The notes: generated by a model from the letters alone, not told the origin. Counted from the stretch's first letter, positions 49,732-60,247 are shown. The stretch: 64,000 bases of DNA from Blautia obeum ATCC 29174 (GCF_025147765.1 NZ_CP102265.1:656501-720500); one strand, 5' to 3'. Numbers and translations: made by a program.

Positions 49732-51540
49732 ATGATAGACCAGAGCAAAATTCGTAATTTCTGCATTATTGCACATATAGACCATGGCAAGTCCACTTTG
49801 GCTGACCGTATTATTGAGAAGACGGGTACACTGACAGAACGTGAGATGCAGTCTCAGGTGCTGGATAATATGGAACTTGAGAGAGAGAGAGGTATCACGA
49901 TCAAGTCTCAGGCTGTACGAATCGTTTATAAGGCTAATGATGGAGAAGAATATATTTTTAACCTGATCGATACACCGGGGCATGTCGATTTTAACTATGA
50001 GGTTTCCAGAAGTCTTGCTGCCTGTGATGGGGCGATTTTGGTCGTAGATGCAGCACAGGGTATCGAGGCGCAGACGCTGGCGAATGTTTATCTGGCATTG
50101 GATCATGACCTGGATGTGCTTCCGGTCATTAACAAGATCGATCTCCCAAGTGCAGATCCGGAGCGCGTTGTCAACGAGATTGAGGATGTGATCGGACTTG
50201 AGGCACACGATGCACCGAGAATTTCTGCCAAGACAGGACTGAATGTTGAAGAAGTTCTGGAACAGATCGTTACGAAGATTCCGGCACCGCATGGCGATGT
50301 AAATGCTCCGCTGAAGGCATTGATCTTTGACTCTGTTTATGATGCTTATAAAGGCGTCATTGTTTTCTGTCGTGTTATGGACGGCCGTGTTAAAAAGGGT
50401 ACACAGATCCGTATGATGGCAACAGGATTTACGACAGAAGTTGTGGAGGTCGGGTATTTTGGAGCCGGACAGTTTATTCCATGTGATGAGCTGACAGCCG
50501 GTATGGTTGGATATATTACCGCAAGCATTAAGAATCTTGGTGATACCAGAGTTGGTGATACAGTTACCGATAATGAAAGACCGTGTGCAGAAGCGCTTCC
50601 AGGTTACAAGAAAGTACAGCCAATGGTTTACTGTGGACTGTATCCGGCTGATGGCGCCAGATATGGTGATCTTCGAGATGCTCTTGAGAAACTGCAGCTG
50701 AACGATGCTTCTCTGTTCTTTGAACCGGAGACATCTATTGCACTTGGCTTTGGCTTCCGTTGTGGATTTCTTGGACTTCTGCATTTGGAAATCATCCAGG
50801 AACGCCTGGAAAGAGAATACAATCTTGATCTGGTAACGACAGCACCAGGTGTTGTTTACAAAGTATATAAGACGAATGGTGAAGTGATCGAACTGACAAA
50901 TCCATCCAATCTCCCGGATCCATCTGAGATTGAATATATGGAAGAGCCGATGGTAAATGCTGAGATCATGGTAACGACTGAATTTATCGGTGCAATCATG
51001 GATCTCTGCCAGGAACGCCGTGGTCAGTATAACGGAATGGAATACATGGAGGAAACCAGAGCACTTCTGAAATATAAACTTCCACTGAATGAGATCATTT
51101 ACGATTTCTTTGATGCATTGAAATCCCGTTCCAGAGGATATGCATCTCTGGATTATGAGCTCTGCGGTTATGAACGCAGTGAACTGGTTAAACTTGATAT
51201 CCTTGTTAATAAGGAAGAAGTTGATGCTCTTTCTTTCATCGTACATGCAGATACTGCTTATGAGCGTGGACGTAAGATGTGTGAGAAGCTGAAAGAAGAA
51301 ATTCCGAGACAGCTCTTTGAAATTCCGATCCAGGCTGCAATCGGAAGCAAGATCATTGCCCGTGAGACTGTCCGCGCTATGCGAAAGGATGTTCTTGCCA
51401 AATGCTATGGTGGTGATATTTCCCGAAAGAAGAAACTTCTTGAGAAACAGAAGGAAGGTAAGAAACGTATGCGCCAGGTCGGAAACGTAGAGATTCCACA
51501 GAAGGCATTTATGAGTGTACTGAAACTGGACGATAAATAA
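49732..51540 (+). CDS. lepA: Elongation factor 4 (LepA)
   Basis: A 602-residue translational GTPase that acts on stalled or mistranslocated ribosomes. G1 AHIDHGKST, G2 RERGIT, G3 DTPGHVDF, G4 NKID, and the LepA-specific C-terminal domain (KLDILVNKEEVDALSFIVH split as NKEEVDALSFIVH, ending KRMRQVGNVEIPQKAFMSVL) are all seen. AAGGAGG precedes the ATG. It begins a plausible operon with the lipoprotein, hemW and uvrA. Confidence 0.97.
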   Translation: MIDQSKIRNFCIIAHIDHGKSTLADRIIEKTGTLTEREMQSQVLDNMELERERGITIKSQAVRIVYKANDGEEYIFNLIDTPGHVDFNYEVSRSLAACDGAILVVDAAQGIEAQTLANVYLALDHDLDVLPVINKIDLPSADPERVVNEIEDVIGLEAHDAPRISAKTGLNVEEVLEQIVTKIPAPHGDVNAPLKALIFDSVYDAYKGVIVFCRVMDGRVKKGTQIRMMATGFTTEVVEVGYFGAGQFIPCDELTAGMVGYITASIKNLGDTRVGDTVTDNERPCAEALPGYKKVQPMVYCGLYPADGARYGDLRDALEKLQLNDASLFFEPETSIALGFGFRCGFLGLLHLEIIQERLEREYNLDLVTTAPGVVYKVYKTNGEVIELTNPSNLPDPSEIEYMEEPMVNAEIMVTTEFIGAIMDLCQERRGQYNGMEYMEETRALLKYKLPLNEIIYDFFDALKSRSRGYASLDYELCGYERSELVKLDILVNKEEVDALSFIVHADTAYERGRKMCEKLKEEIPRQLFEIPIQAAIGSKIIARETVRAMRKDVLAKCYGGDISRKKKLLEKQKEGKKRMRQVGNVEIPQKAFMSVLKLDDK

Positions 51541-51612
51541 TTGACGGGAGAGACCGTGAATATGGAATGCATATTGTTGTGAACGGCGGACTTACAGAAG
51601 GGAGGCATGGCC

Positions 51613-51987
51613 ATGAAAAAAGGAACTGCAAAAGCTATGAGATATATTGTTGCGGGGAGTGCATTGACACTCTGTGTGATTATGACGGGATGTGGCTGCG
51701 GACAGAAAAAGACAGATCCTGCTTCGGAACAGGTACTGAAGATCAGTATCACACCGGAACCATCACCAACACCGGCACCGGATACGGTAGATGCGGCAGC
51801 AGTTACTTCGAATGGAGATATCAGTATGGTGAATCTGTATCTGGCAGAAAATCCATCAGCGGTGACAAACAGTACAGATACGGGTGCGGGTGATGCGAAT
51901 ACTACAGATGCTTCGAATATGCAGAGCCAGGATCAGTCGGAAGATACATCGGGTTCTTCTGATGAGGGTGGAGACAATGAAGAATAA
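51613..51987 (+). CDS. Small lipoprotein, function unknown
   Basis: A 124-residue protein with a signal peptide ending at M-T-G-C (about residue 29), followed by a Pro/Thr/Asp/Ser-rich low-complexity region and an acidic, unstructured tail. No domain is recognised. GGAGG at 51601-51605 fits the ATG at 51613 better than the ATG at 51607. It overlaps hemW by 11 nt, so it is in the same transcript, 72 nt after lepA. A cell-surface role is likely from the lipid anchor only. Confidence 0.75.
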   Translation: MKKGTAKAMRYIVAGSALTLCVIMTGCGCGQKKTDPASEQVLKISITPEPSPTPAPDTVDAAAVTSNGDISMVNLYLAENPSAVTNSTDTGAGDANTTDASNMQSQDQSEDTSGSSDEGGDNEE

Positions 51988-53122
51988 GAATCGTATCCCA
52001 CTGGAATTATATATTCATATACCGTTCTGTGTGCAGAAATGTCAGTACTGCGATTTCCTCTCCGGTCCATCGGATCAGGAGACAAGAGACAGATATATAA
52101 AGGCTCTGCGTGCTGAGATTCAGGCGGTGCAGGGTGTTGAAGCGTATGAGATCGTTTCTGTTTTTATCGGAGGGGGGACTCCTTCCGTACTGAAAGCAGA
52201 AGCGATTGCTTCTATTATGGAGACAATTCAAAAGAAATTCTGTTTCTCGCCGGATGCAGAAATAACAATAGAATCAAATCCCGGCACAGTTGATCTTGCG
52301 AAACTTAATGCTTACCGAGAAACAGGAATCAACCGTCTGAGTCTGGGACTGCAGTCCACGGATTCGAAAGAGCTGAGGATGCTTGGAAGAATTCATACAT
52401 ATGAAGAATTTCTTCAGAGTTATCAGTGGGCAAGAGAAGCAGGGTTTCAAAATATTAATATAGATCTGATGTTTGCAATCCCCGGACAGACAGGAGAGGC
52501 ATGGCGTGCTCACCTTCGTCAGGTCGCGGAGCTGAAACCGGAACATATTTCTGCCTATAGTCTGATCATCGAGGAGGGAACTCCGTTCGCGGAGTGTGAA
52601 CTGGACCTTCCGGATGAAGATACGGAGTATCAGATGTATGAGGACACAGCGGGGATTCTTGCAGAGTATGGATATCAACAATACGAAATATCCAATTATG
52701 CAAAAGACGGATATGCATGTCGGCATAATATCGGTTACTGGAAACGTACAGAATATCTTGGCCTGGGGCTGGGAGCATCTTCTCTTTATGGGGAAAACCG
52801 TTTTTCCAATACGAGAGATATGCAGGAATATCTGGGATTTTCCGGAAACACAGAACGAATTCGTAAAGATGTTCTGAAACTTTCACTTAAAGACCAGATA
52901 GAAGAATTTATGTATCTGGGGCTTCGTATGACGGAAGGGATTTCAGAAATCGATTTTGAACAGAATTTCGGACAGAAGCTTGAGAATATTTATGGTTCTG
53001 TCCTGCAAAAATATAAAGAGACCGGATTCCTGGAGAAGACTGGTACAAACTGGAGATTTACAAGAAAAGGAATTCATGTGAGCAATCATATCCTGGCAGA
53101 GCTTCTGTTGGATGAAGAATAA
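51977..53122 (+). CDS. hemW: HemW-type radical SAM protein (coproporphyrinogen dehydrogenase-like)
   Basis: A 381-residue radical SAM protein with the cluster motif CVQKCQYC (CxxxCxxC, then DF) near residue 18, and a HemW-type C-terminal domain. It lacks the extra N-terminal sequence of the true HemN decarboxylase, so haem handling (HemW) rather than porphyrin synthesis is likely; its role in an organism without clear haem synthesis genes in this window is uncertain. The ATG at 51977 has a GGTGGAG site. lepA-hemW is a conserved pair in Firmicutes. Confidence 0.9.
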   Translation: MKNKNRIPLELYIHIPFCVQKCQYCDFLSGPSDQETRDRYIKALRAEIQAVQGVEAYEIVSVFIGGGTPSVLKAEAIASIMETIQKKFCFSPDAEITIESNPGTVDLAKLNAYRETGINRLSLGLQSTDSKELRMLGRIHTYEEFLQSYQWAREAGFQNINIDLMFAIPGQTGEAWRAHLRQVAELKPEHISAYSLIIEEGTPFAECELDLPDEDTEYQMYEDTAGILAEYGYQQYEISNYAKDGYACRHNIGYWKRTEYLGLGLGASSLYGENRFSNTRDMQEYLGFSGNTERIRKDVLKLSLKDQIEEFMYLGLRMTEGISEIDFEQNFGQKLENIYGSVLQKYKETGFLEKTGTNWRFTRKGIHVSNHILAELLLDEE

Positions 53123-53154
53123 GTGCGAACATGCAGCGGATAAGAGGAGAAAAG

Positions 53155-55995
53155 ATGTCTGAACGAACAACTGGAAAAAAGTTTATTAAGATTCGAGGAG
53201 CAAATGTCAACAATCTCAAGAATCTGAGTGTGGATATTCCGAGAGATGAATTTGTGGTTCTGACGGGAGTCAGCGGATCAGGAAAGTCTTCTCTGGCATT
53301 TGATACGATCTATGCAGAGGGGCAGAGACGTTATATGGAATCTCTGTCATCTTATGCAAGGCAGTTTCTGGGTCAGATGGAGAAACCAGATGTAGAGTCG
53401 ATCGAAGGACTGCCACCGGCAATTTCCATCGATCAGAAATCTACCAACCGCAATCCGCGTTCAACGGTTGGAACAGTTACAGAAATTTATGACTATTTCC
53501 GACTTCTTTATGCACGTATTGGTATTCCGCATTGTCCGAAGTGCGGAAAGGAAATCAAAAAGCAGACAGTCGATCAGATGGTTGATCATATTATGGCACT
53601 TCCTGAAAGAACAAAGCTGCAGCTTCTGGCACCGGTAGTTCGTGGTCGAAAGGGAACACATGCAAAGCTTTTGGATCAGGCGAAACGCAGCGGTTATGTA
53701 CGTGTACAGATTGATGGAAATCTGTATGAGCTGTCTGAAGAAATTAAACTGGATAAAAACATCAAACATAATATAGAAATTATCGTAGACCGTCTGGTAG
53801 TAAAACCGGGAATCGAGAAACGATTGTCTGATTCCATTGAGACAGTTCTGAATCTTTCGGATGGGTTGCTTATGGTAGATACGATGGATGGTACTGTGAA
53901 GACATTCAGTCAGAGCTTTGCCTGCCCGGATTGTCAGATCAGTATTGATGAGATCGAGCCGAGAAGCTTTTCGTTTAATAATCCGTTTGGAGCCTGCCCG
54001 GATTGTTTTGGTCTGGGATATAAGATGGAATTTGATATTGATCTGATGATTCCGGATAAATCTCTGAGTATTTCCCAGGGAGCTATTGTGGTCATGGGCT
54101 GGCAGTCCTGCACAGATAAGGGCAGTTTTACAAGAGCAATCCTTGATGCACTGGCGAAAGAATACCATTTCAGCCTGGATACTCCGTTCCAGGATTATCC
54201 GGATGATGTTAAGAATGTTCTGATCCATGGTACAAATGGACATGCTGTCAAAGTATATTATAAAGGTCAGCGTGGAGAAGGCGTTTATGACGTTGCTTTC
54301 CCGGGTCTGATCAAAAATGTGGAACAGCGATACCGCGAAACAGGATCCGATGCGATGAAACAGGAGTATGAGTCGTTTATGCGGATCACACCGTGTAAGA
54401 CCTGCAAAGGCCAGCGATTAAAAAAAGAATCTCTGGCGGTGACGGTAGGAGATCGCAATATTTATGAAGTGACTTCTCTTTCTATAGAAAATCTGAAGAA
54501 ATTCATGAGTGAGCTGAAACTTACTGAACAGCAGGAACTGATCGGTAAGCAGATTCTGAAAGAAATCCGTGCAAGAGTTGGTTTTCTGTCTGAGGTAGGT
54601 TTGGATTATCTGTCTCTGAGCCGTGCAACAGCGACGCTGTCCGGTGGGGAAGCACAGAGAATCCGTCTGGCAACACAGATTGGTTCCGGACTGGTGGGAG
54701 TCGCTTATATTCTGGATGAACCGAGTATCGGACTTCATCAGAGAGATAATGATAAGCTTCTTCGTGCACTGATGCGTCTTCGTGATCTGGGTAACAGTCT
54801 GATTGTGGTTGAACATGATGAAGATACCATGCGCGCAGCGGACTGTGTTGTGGATATCGGTCCGGGAGCCGGAGAACATGGTGGAGAACTGGTGGAAATT
54901 GGTACGGCAGAGACGCTGATGAAGAATGAACGTTCAATTACAGGTGCTTACCTGAGCGGACGTTGCAAAATTCCGGTACCGACAGAACGTAAACAACCGA
55001 CCGGCTGGCTGAAAATCCGTGGAGCAGCAGAAAACAATCTGAAACAGGTAAATGTAGATGTGCCGCTTGGCATTATGACTGCGGTGACGGGAGTCAGCGG
55101 CTCTGGCAAAAGTTCCCTGATCAATGAAGTTCTGTATAAGACGCTTGCGCGAGACCTCAACAGAGCTAGAGTGATTCCGGGGAAACATAAAGAAATTCAG
55201 GGACTGGATCAGCTGGATAAGGTAATCAGTATCGATCAGTCACCGATCGGACGTACACCGCGTTCCAATCCTGCAACCTATACAGGTGTGTTTGATCAGA
55301 TCCGTGATCTGTTTGCATCTACAGCTGATGCCAAAGCACGTGGCTATAAGAAAGGACGTTTCAGTTTTAATGTCAAAGGCGGACGCTGCGAAGCCTGCAG
55401 TGGTGATGGTATCATCAAGATTGAGATGCATTTCCTTGCAGATGTTTATGTACCATGTGAAGTCTGCAAAGGCAAACGATATAACCGTGAGACACTGGAA
55501 GTAAAATACAAAGACAAGAGTATTTACGATGTTTTGAATATGACGGTGGAAGAGGCTCTTGCTTTCTTCGAGAACATTCCTTCCATTAAGAGAAAGATTC
55601 AGACACTCTATGATGTAGGACTTTCTTATATCCGTCTTGGACAGCCATCTACCGAACTTTCGGGTGGAGAAGCGCAGAGAATCAAGCTTGCCACTGAACT
55701 CAGCAAACGCAGTACCGGGCGTACCATTTATATTCTGGATGAGCCGACGACAGGACTTCACTTTGCGGATGTTCATAAGCTTGTTGAGATCCTGCAGCGT
55801 CTGACAGAGGGCGGCAATACAGTTGTAGTCATCGAGCATAATCTGGACGTGATCAAAACTGCAGATTATATCATAGATATGGGACCGGAAGGCGGTGAAC
55901 GTGGAGGTACTGTTATTGCAACAGGTACACCGGAAGAAATTGCTGTCTGCCCGGATTCCTACACAGGCCAGTATGTGGCAAAATATTTAAAGTAA
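53155..55995 (+). CDS. uvrA: Excinuclease ABC subunit A
   Basis: A 946-residue damage-recognition ATPase of nucleotide excision repair. Two ABC modules carry Walker A motifs GVSGSGKSS (N- and C-terminal), signature LSGGEAQRI in both, and two zinc fingers (CPKCGKE and CEVCKGKR regions with CPDC, CEACSG). RAGGAG precedes the ATG at 53155. It is 32 nt after hemW, so the LexA-type promoter before lepA could reach it; no other promoter is visible closer. uvrB is not in the window. Confidence 0.96.
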   Translation: MSERTTGKKFIKIRGANVNNLKNLSVDIPRDEFVVLTGVSGSGKSSLAFDTIYAEGQRRYMESLSSYARQFLGQMEKPDVESIEGLPPAISIDQKSTNRNPRSTVGTVTEIYDYFRLLYARIGIPHCPKCGKEIKKQTVDQMVDHIMALPERTKLQLLAPVVRGRKGTHAKLLDQAKRSGYVRVQIDGNLYELSEEIKLDKNIKHNIEIIVDRLVVKPGIEKRLSDSIETVLNLSDGLLMVDTMDGTVKTFSQSFACPDCQISIDEIEPRSFSFNNPFGACPDCFGLGYKMEFDIDLMIPDKSLSISQGAIVVMGWQSCTDKGSFTRAILDALAKEYHFSLDTPFQDYPDDVKNVLIHGTNGHAVKVYYKGQRGEGVYDVAFPGLIKNVEQRYRETGSDAMKQEYESFMRITPCKTCKGQRLKKESLAVTVGDRNIYEVTSLSIENLKKFMSELKLTEQQELIGKQILKEIRARVGFLSEVGLDYLSLSRATATLSGGEAQRIRLATQIGSGLVGVAYILDEPSIGLHQRDNDKLLRALMRLRDLGNSLIVVEHDEDTMRAADCVVDIGPGAGEHGGELVEIGTAETLMKNERSITGAYLSGRCKIPVPTERKQPTGWLKIRGAAENNLKQVNVDVPLGIMTAVTGVSGSGKSSLINEVLYKTLARDLNRARVIPGKHKEIQGLDQLDKVISIDQSPIGRTPRSNPATYTGVFDQIRDLFASTADAKARGYKKGRFSFNVKGGRCEACSGDGIIKIEMHFLADVYVPCEVCKGKRYNRETLEVKYKDKSIYDVLNMTVEEALAFFENIPSIKRKIQTLYDVGLSYIRLGQPSTELSGGEAQRIKLATELSKRSTGRTIYILDEPTTGLHFADVHKLVEILQRLTEGGNTVVVIEHNLDVIKTADYIIDMGPEGGERGGTVIATGTPEEIAVCPDSYTGQYVAKYLK

Positions 55996-56147
55996 ACGGC
56001 CGGTTATTGTGCGTGTTAATATCCGCAGGTGTTTTGTTATGAATAAGGGACTTTTCAATTGCTGAAAAGTTGTTTATAATAAGCGTGATTATATGTATAT
56101 CGAAAGAATATCAGATTTTTACAGGAAGCATATGGAAGGGAGATCTT

Positions 56148-57137
56148 ATGCCTGCAAATGATATAGGAATAGATCTGGGAACGACAAACAGTCTGGTATA
56201 TTCTACGGGCAGAGGCCTTGTTTTGAGCGAACCATCTGTAGTAGTATATGATAAAGATACAGAGAAGATCAAAGCAATTGGTGAAGAAGCCCGGCAGATG
56301 GCTGGGCATGTTACTTCCAATATGGAAGTAATCTGTCCGATTCGTCAGGGAATGATCATAGATTTTGTCGTTATGGAAAAAATGTTAAAATATTTTATCG
56401 CCAAGGCGATGGGGCGGCGGGCGTTCCGCAAACCACGGATCAGCGTGTGTGTGCCGAGTGGTATCACGGAGATCGAACGTAAGGCAGTGGAAGAAGCAAC
56501 TTATCAGGCAGGAGCGAGAGAAGTGTTTCTGGTTGAAGAACCAATCGCTGCTGCAATCGGTGCCGGTGTGGATATTACCAAGCCTTTTGGCAATCTGATC
56601 GTGGATATTGGTGGCGGCACAACGGATATTGCTGTTATTTCGATTGGCGGTGTTGTTGTGTCATCAACGATCAAGGTTGCGGGAGATGCGTTTGACCAGG
56701 CAATCATGAGTTATATACGAAAGACGCACAGCTTGTTTATCGGATCGGATACTGCAGAAGCAATCAAAATAAAAATCGGCACAGCTATCGAAGAGGCGAA
56801 TCCACAGGTGATGGAAGTAAAAGGACGAAATGTACTTACAGGACTTCCGAAAAAAGTAAAACTGACTTCCGAAGAAATCCGTGAGGCACTGAAAGATGCG
56901 ACAGGACAGATCGTAGAAGCAGTCCATGGAGTGCTGGAAAAGACACCGCCGGAACTGGCCGCTGATATTGTGGACAGAGGAATTGTCCTGGCGGGCGGAG
57001 GAGCACTGCTTCGGGGAATGGATGCACTGATCGAGCAGAGGACAGGGGTAAATACTCTGACTGTTCAGAATGCGATGCATGTGGTAGCTGTTGGAACCGG
57101 CAAATATGCAGAGATAATGAGCCGTATGGAATCTTAA
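56148..57137 (+). CDS. mreB: MreB/Mbl-like cell-shape protein
   Basis: A 329-residue actin homologue. Phosphate 1 DLGTTNSLV, phosphate 2 IVDIGGGTTDIAV, and adenosine motif GIVLAGGGALLRG are present, with VEEPIAAAIGAG. MreB filaments guide cell-wall synthesis at the membrane. AAGGGAG precedes the ATG at 56148. It is monocistronic and not followed by mreC, so it may be an Mbl-type paralogue. Confidence 0.93.
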   Translation: MPANDIGIDLGTTNSLVYSTGRGLVLSEPSVVVYDKDTEKIKAIGEEARQMAGHVTSNMEVICPIRQGMIIDFVVMEKMLKYFIAKAMGRRAFRKPRISVCVPSGITEIERKAVEEATYQAGAREVFLVEEPIAAAIGAGVDITKPFGNLIVDIGGGTTDIAVISIGGVVVSSTIKVAGDAFDQAIMSYIRKTHSLFIGSDTAEAIKIKIGTAIEEANPQVMEVKGRNVLTGLPKKVKLTSEEIREALKDATGQIVEAVHGVLEKTPPELAADIVDRGIVLAGGGALLRGMDALIEQRTGVNTLTVQNAMHVVAVGTGKYAEIMSRMES

Positions 57138-57153
57138 TAACTGCAGACAGGAG

Positions 57154-57192
57154 CCAGGAATATTTATGATAGATCATAGATATCCTGGTTTT
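57154..57192 (+). terminator. mreB terminator
   Basis: CCAGGA (57154-57159) pairs with TCCTGG (57183-57188), with inner ATGAT/ATCAT, followed by TTTT. Confidence 0.78.
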
Positions 57193-57248
57193 GCTGTTAT
57201 AAGGCTGAAAAACAGTAGCAATTTTGGGGCCGGAAGAAAGAGGAAGAA

Positions 57249-59477
57249 ATGAGCGAGAGCATTACAGGATATATTGATCATATTATTTTTCGAAATGAAG
57301 ATAATGGATATACGGTTATGGTATTAAAAGGGGTCAGCGAGGAAGATGAGCTGACCTGCGTTGGAAGTTTTCCGGTGGTCACACAGGGAGCATCTGTAGA
57401 ACTGGAGGGGAATTTTACACAGCATCCGGTTTATGGAAAGCAGTTTCAGGCAGTGCGGCTGACTGAAAAAATGCCGGAAGATGCACTGGCTATGGAAAGA
57501 TACCTCGGTTCGGGTGCGATTAAAGGAATTGGCGCGGCGTTGGCGGGAAGGATCGTACGTCATTTTGGAGATGATACGTTTCAGATAGTAGAAAATGAGC
57601 CTGAAAGACTGTCTGAAGTTAAGGGAATCAGTGAAAAAAAGGCAAGAGAGATTGCCATGCAGATCGCGGAAAAGTCCGATATGCGGAAGGCAATGATGTT
57701 TTTGCAGAAATATGGGATTTCACTGAACCTTGGTGCCAAAATCTACCAGAAGTATGGAGACTCTGTTTACAGTGTTTTGCAGGAAAACCCGTATAGACTT
57801 GCAGATGATATCAGTGGTGTGGGATTCAAAATTGCAGATGAGATCGCCTATCGCATTGGAATTCATACAGATTCAGATTACAGAATAAAAAGTGGAATGG
57901 TATATACTCTTCTGCAGGCAACCGGGGAGGGACATGTATATCTTCCGAAAGACGAGCTCTTTCAGCGTGCAGCAGAACTGCTCGGTGTAGATTCTTCTTA
58001 TATGGAGAAGCATCTGGTCGATCTGGCGATGGACCGTAAGATCGTTCAGAAGGAACAAGGAGATCAGATACTGATCTATCCGGCTCAATATTATTATCTG
58101 GAGTTAAATACGGCAAGAATGCTTCGGGAACTTGATATTTTCTGCCCGGAAGATGAGAAAATAGTGGAACGAAGAATTGTCCAGATAGAGAAAGAAACGG
58201 GAACGGTTTTGGATGAAATGCAGAAAAAAGCAGTGCAGGAAGCTGCCGGGCATGGCCTGCTTATTCTCACCGGCGGTCCCGGTACCGGAAAAACAACGAC
58301 AATCAATGCGATCATCCGATATTTTGAGGGCGAAGGTGCAGAGATCAGGCTGGCGGCTCCAACCGGAAGGGCAGCGAAGCGTATGACAGAGGCTACCGGC
58401 TATGAGGCACAGACGATCCATCGTCTTCTCGAACTTTCGGGAATGCCGGAAGATGACAGAGAAGGCCAGCCCATTCATTTTGAACGAAATGCAGAAAATC
58501 CTCTGGAAACGGATGTCATTATCATTGATGAGATGTCGATGGTGGATATACATCTCATCCATTCGCTTCTTATGGCAGTTACGGCAGGAACGAGACTGAT
58601 CCTGGTAGGAGATGAAAATCAGCTTCCAAGTGTTGGACCGGGAAATGTACTTCGCGATATTATCCGAAGTGGACAGTTTCCGGTAGTTGAACTGAAGAAA
58701 ATCTTCCGACAGGCATCAGAGAGTGACATTGTTGTGAATGCACATAAGATCAATAAAGGTGAGCAGGTGGAAATCAATAACAAGAGCCGGGATTTCTTTT
58801 TTCTCAAAAGATACGATGCGGATATCATCATTCGCGTAGTGATTGCACTGATTCAGGAAAAACTTCCCAAATATGTGGAAGCAAAACCGTTTGAAATCCA
58901 GGTTCTGACACCAATGCGAAAAGGACTTCTCGGTGTGGAACGTCTGAATCAGATCCTGCAGAGATACCTGAATCCGCCGGACGCTTCCAAGAAAGAGAAA
59001 GAAATAGGACAGGGACTTTTCCGTGAGGGTGATAAGGTCATGCAGGTTCGCAATAATTATCAGCTGGAATGGGAAATCCGCGGAAGATATGGAATACCGA
59101 TCGAAAAAGGTGTTGGAGTTTTTAATGGGGACACCGGCATCATCAAAACAATCAATGAATTTGCAGAAACAGCAGAAGTTGAGTTTGAAGATGGCCGATG
59201 GGCGGAATATTCATTTAAACAGCTGGATGAACTGGAACTTGCTTATGCAGTAACCATACATAAATCACAGGGATCAGAATATCCGGCAGTGATCATTCCA
59301 CTGCTTTCCGGTCCGAGAATGCTGATGAACAGAAATCTTCTTTATACAGCAGTAACACGTGCGAGAAAATGCGTTACTGTTGTGGGAAGTGAGGAGACTT
59401 TCCGTGATATGATCCGAAATGAGAAGCAGCAGAGAAGATACAGCTCGCTGGATCAGCGCATTCAGGAAACCGAATAA
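57249..59477 (+). CDS. recD2: RecD2-type 5'-3' DNA helicase (SF1B)
   Basis: A 742-residue RecD-like helicase without RecBC partners. The N-terminus holds an OB-like segment and helix-hairpin-helix repeats (GSGAIKGIGAALAGRI, SEVKGISEKKARE). The helicase core has Walker A GGPGTGKTT, IIDEMSMVD, GDENQLPSVGPG, and the UvrD-like end YAVTIHKSQGSEYP and YTAVTRARK. RecD2 helps repair and replication in Firmicutes. comF lies 62 nt downstream, an order conserved in Lachnospiraceae. Confidence 0.94.
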   Translation: MSESITGYIDHIIFRNEDNGYTVMVLKGVSEEDELTCVGSFPVVTQGASVELEGNFTQHPVYGKQFQAVRLTEKMPEDALAMERYLGSGAIKGIGAALAGRIVRHFGDDTFQIVENEPERLSEVKGISEKKAREIAMQIAEKSDMRKAMMFLQKYGISLNLGAKIYQKYGDSVYSVLQENPYRLADDISGVGFKIADEIAYRIGIHTDSDYRIKSGMVYTLLQATGEGHVYLPKDELFQRAAELLGVDSSYMEKHLVDLAMDRKIVQKEQGDQILIYPAQYYYLELNTARMLRELDIFCPEDEKIVERRIVQIEKETGTVLDEMQKKAVQEAAGHGLLILTGGPGTGKTTTINAIIRYFEGEGAEIRLAAPTGRAAKRMTEATGYEAQTIHRLLELSGMPEDDREGQPIHFERNAENPLETDVIIIDEMSMVDIHLIHSLLMAVTAGTRLILVGDENQLPSVGPGNVLRDIIRSGQFPVVELKKIFRQASESDIVVNAHKINKGEQVEINNKSRDFFFLKRYDADIIIRVVIALIQEKLPKYVEAKPFEIQVLTPMRKGLLGVERLNQILQRYLNPPDASKKEKEIGQGLFREGDKVMQVRNNYQLEWEIRGRYGIPIEKGVGVFNGDTGIIKTINEFAETAEVEFEDGRWAEYSFKQLDELELAYAVTIHKSQGSEYPAVIIPLLSGPRMLMNRNLLYTAVTRARKCVTVVGSEETFRDMIRNEKQQRRYSSLDQRIQETE

Positions 59478-59539
59478 ATCTCTGCAAAAGAACTCGATAA
59501 CAGGAAAAGAGAGCATATCATCGGGGAGAAAGGCTTTCT

Positions 59540-60247
59540 TTGAAAAAAATGAAAGAAAAATGTCTGGATGTACTGTACCCTCCCAGATGTCCTGCATGCG
59601 GCGGTATTCTGGAGGATAAACAAAGAAGTATCTGTCCGCAGTGCGAATCGATTTTTCACCCTGTTTCAGAATATTATTGCATGAAATGTGGAAAACCGGT
59701 AAATGAGACGGAAGAATATTGTAGTGAATGTCGGCACAGAGAACGGAAATTTATTCGTGGAAGAAGTGTGTTTCTGTATAATGCGCAGATGAAGAATTCT
59801 CTTCTTCGGTATAAATATTACGGGAGCCGTGAATATGGAAAATATTATGCGGAATCGATGTGCAGATATGTGGGAAGAGATATAAAAAGCTGGAGACCGG
59901 ACGTAATCATTCCGGTGCCGCTTCACAGGCGCAAAAAGAGAATGAGAGGGTTTAACCAGGCGGCCGATTTGGCAGAGCGCATTGGGAAAATCCTTGGAAT
60001 TCCGGTTGCGGAAGATGTTATTTATAAGTCCAGGGAAACACGGTCACAGAAAAAACTGGACGCTGAAGAGCGAAAGAAAAATCTCAGAAATGCGTTTCAG
60101 GCAGCAGGGCCGGTAACAGGCCTGAGAATTCTTGTGGTCGATGATGTGTATACGACAGGGAGTACAGTGGAAGCCATGGCAGAATGTCTGCTGGAAAATG
60201 GAGCGAAAGCCGTATTTTTTGTAACTTTGTGTACGGGAAACATCTGA
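59540..60247 (+). CDS. comF: ComF-family phosphoribosyltransferase-like protein
   Basis: A 235-residue protein with an N-terminal zinc ribbon (C-P-A-C, C-P-Q-C, C-M-K-C-G, C-S-E-C) and a phosphoribosyltransferase fold with PRPP motif ILVVDDVYTTGST. ComF works with ComFA in DNA uptake in transformable Firmicutes, and is often kept in non-transformable ones. The start may be TTG 59540 (AGAAAGG upstream) or ATG 59549; both fit. It follows recD2. Confidence 0.92.
   Translation: MKKMKEKCLDVLYPPRCPACGGILEDKQRSICPQCESIFHPVSEYYCMKCGKPVNETEEYCSECRHRERKFIRGRSVFLYNAQMKNSLLRYKYYGSREYGKYYAESMCRYVGRDIKSWRPDVIIPVPLHRRKKRMRGFNQAADLAERIGKILGIPVAEDVIYKSRETRSQKKLDAEERKKNLRNAFQAAGPVTGLRILVVDDVYTTGSTVEAMAECLLENGAKAVFFVTLCTGNI

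Noticed and set aside
49672..51246. Long antisense open frame (524 codons) opposite lepA
   Set aside because: It is the complement of a well-conserved lepA, has no ribosome binding site, and its composition (His/Cys/Ile rich) is that of a shadow frame.
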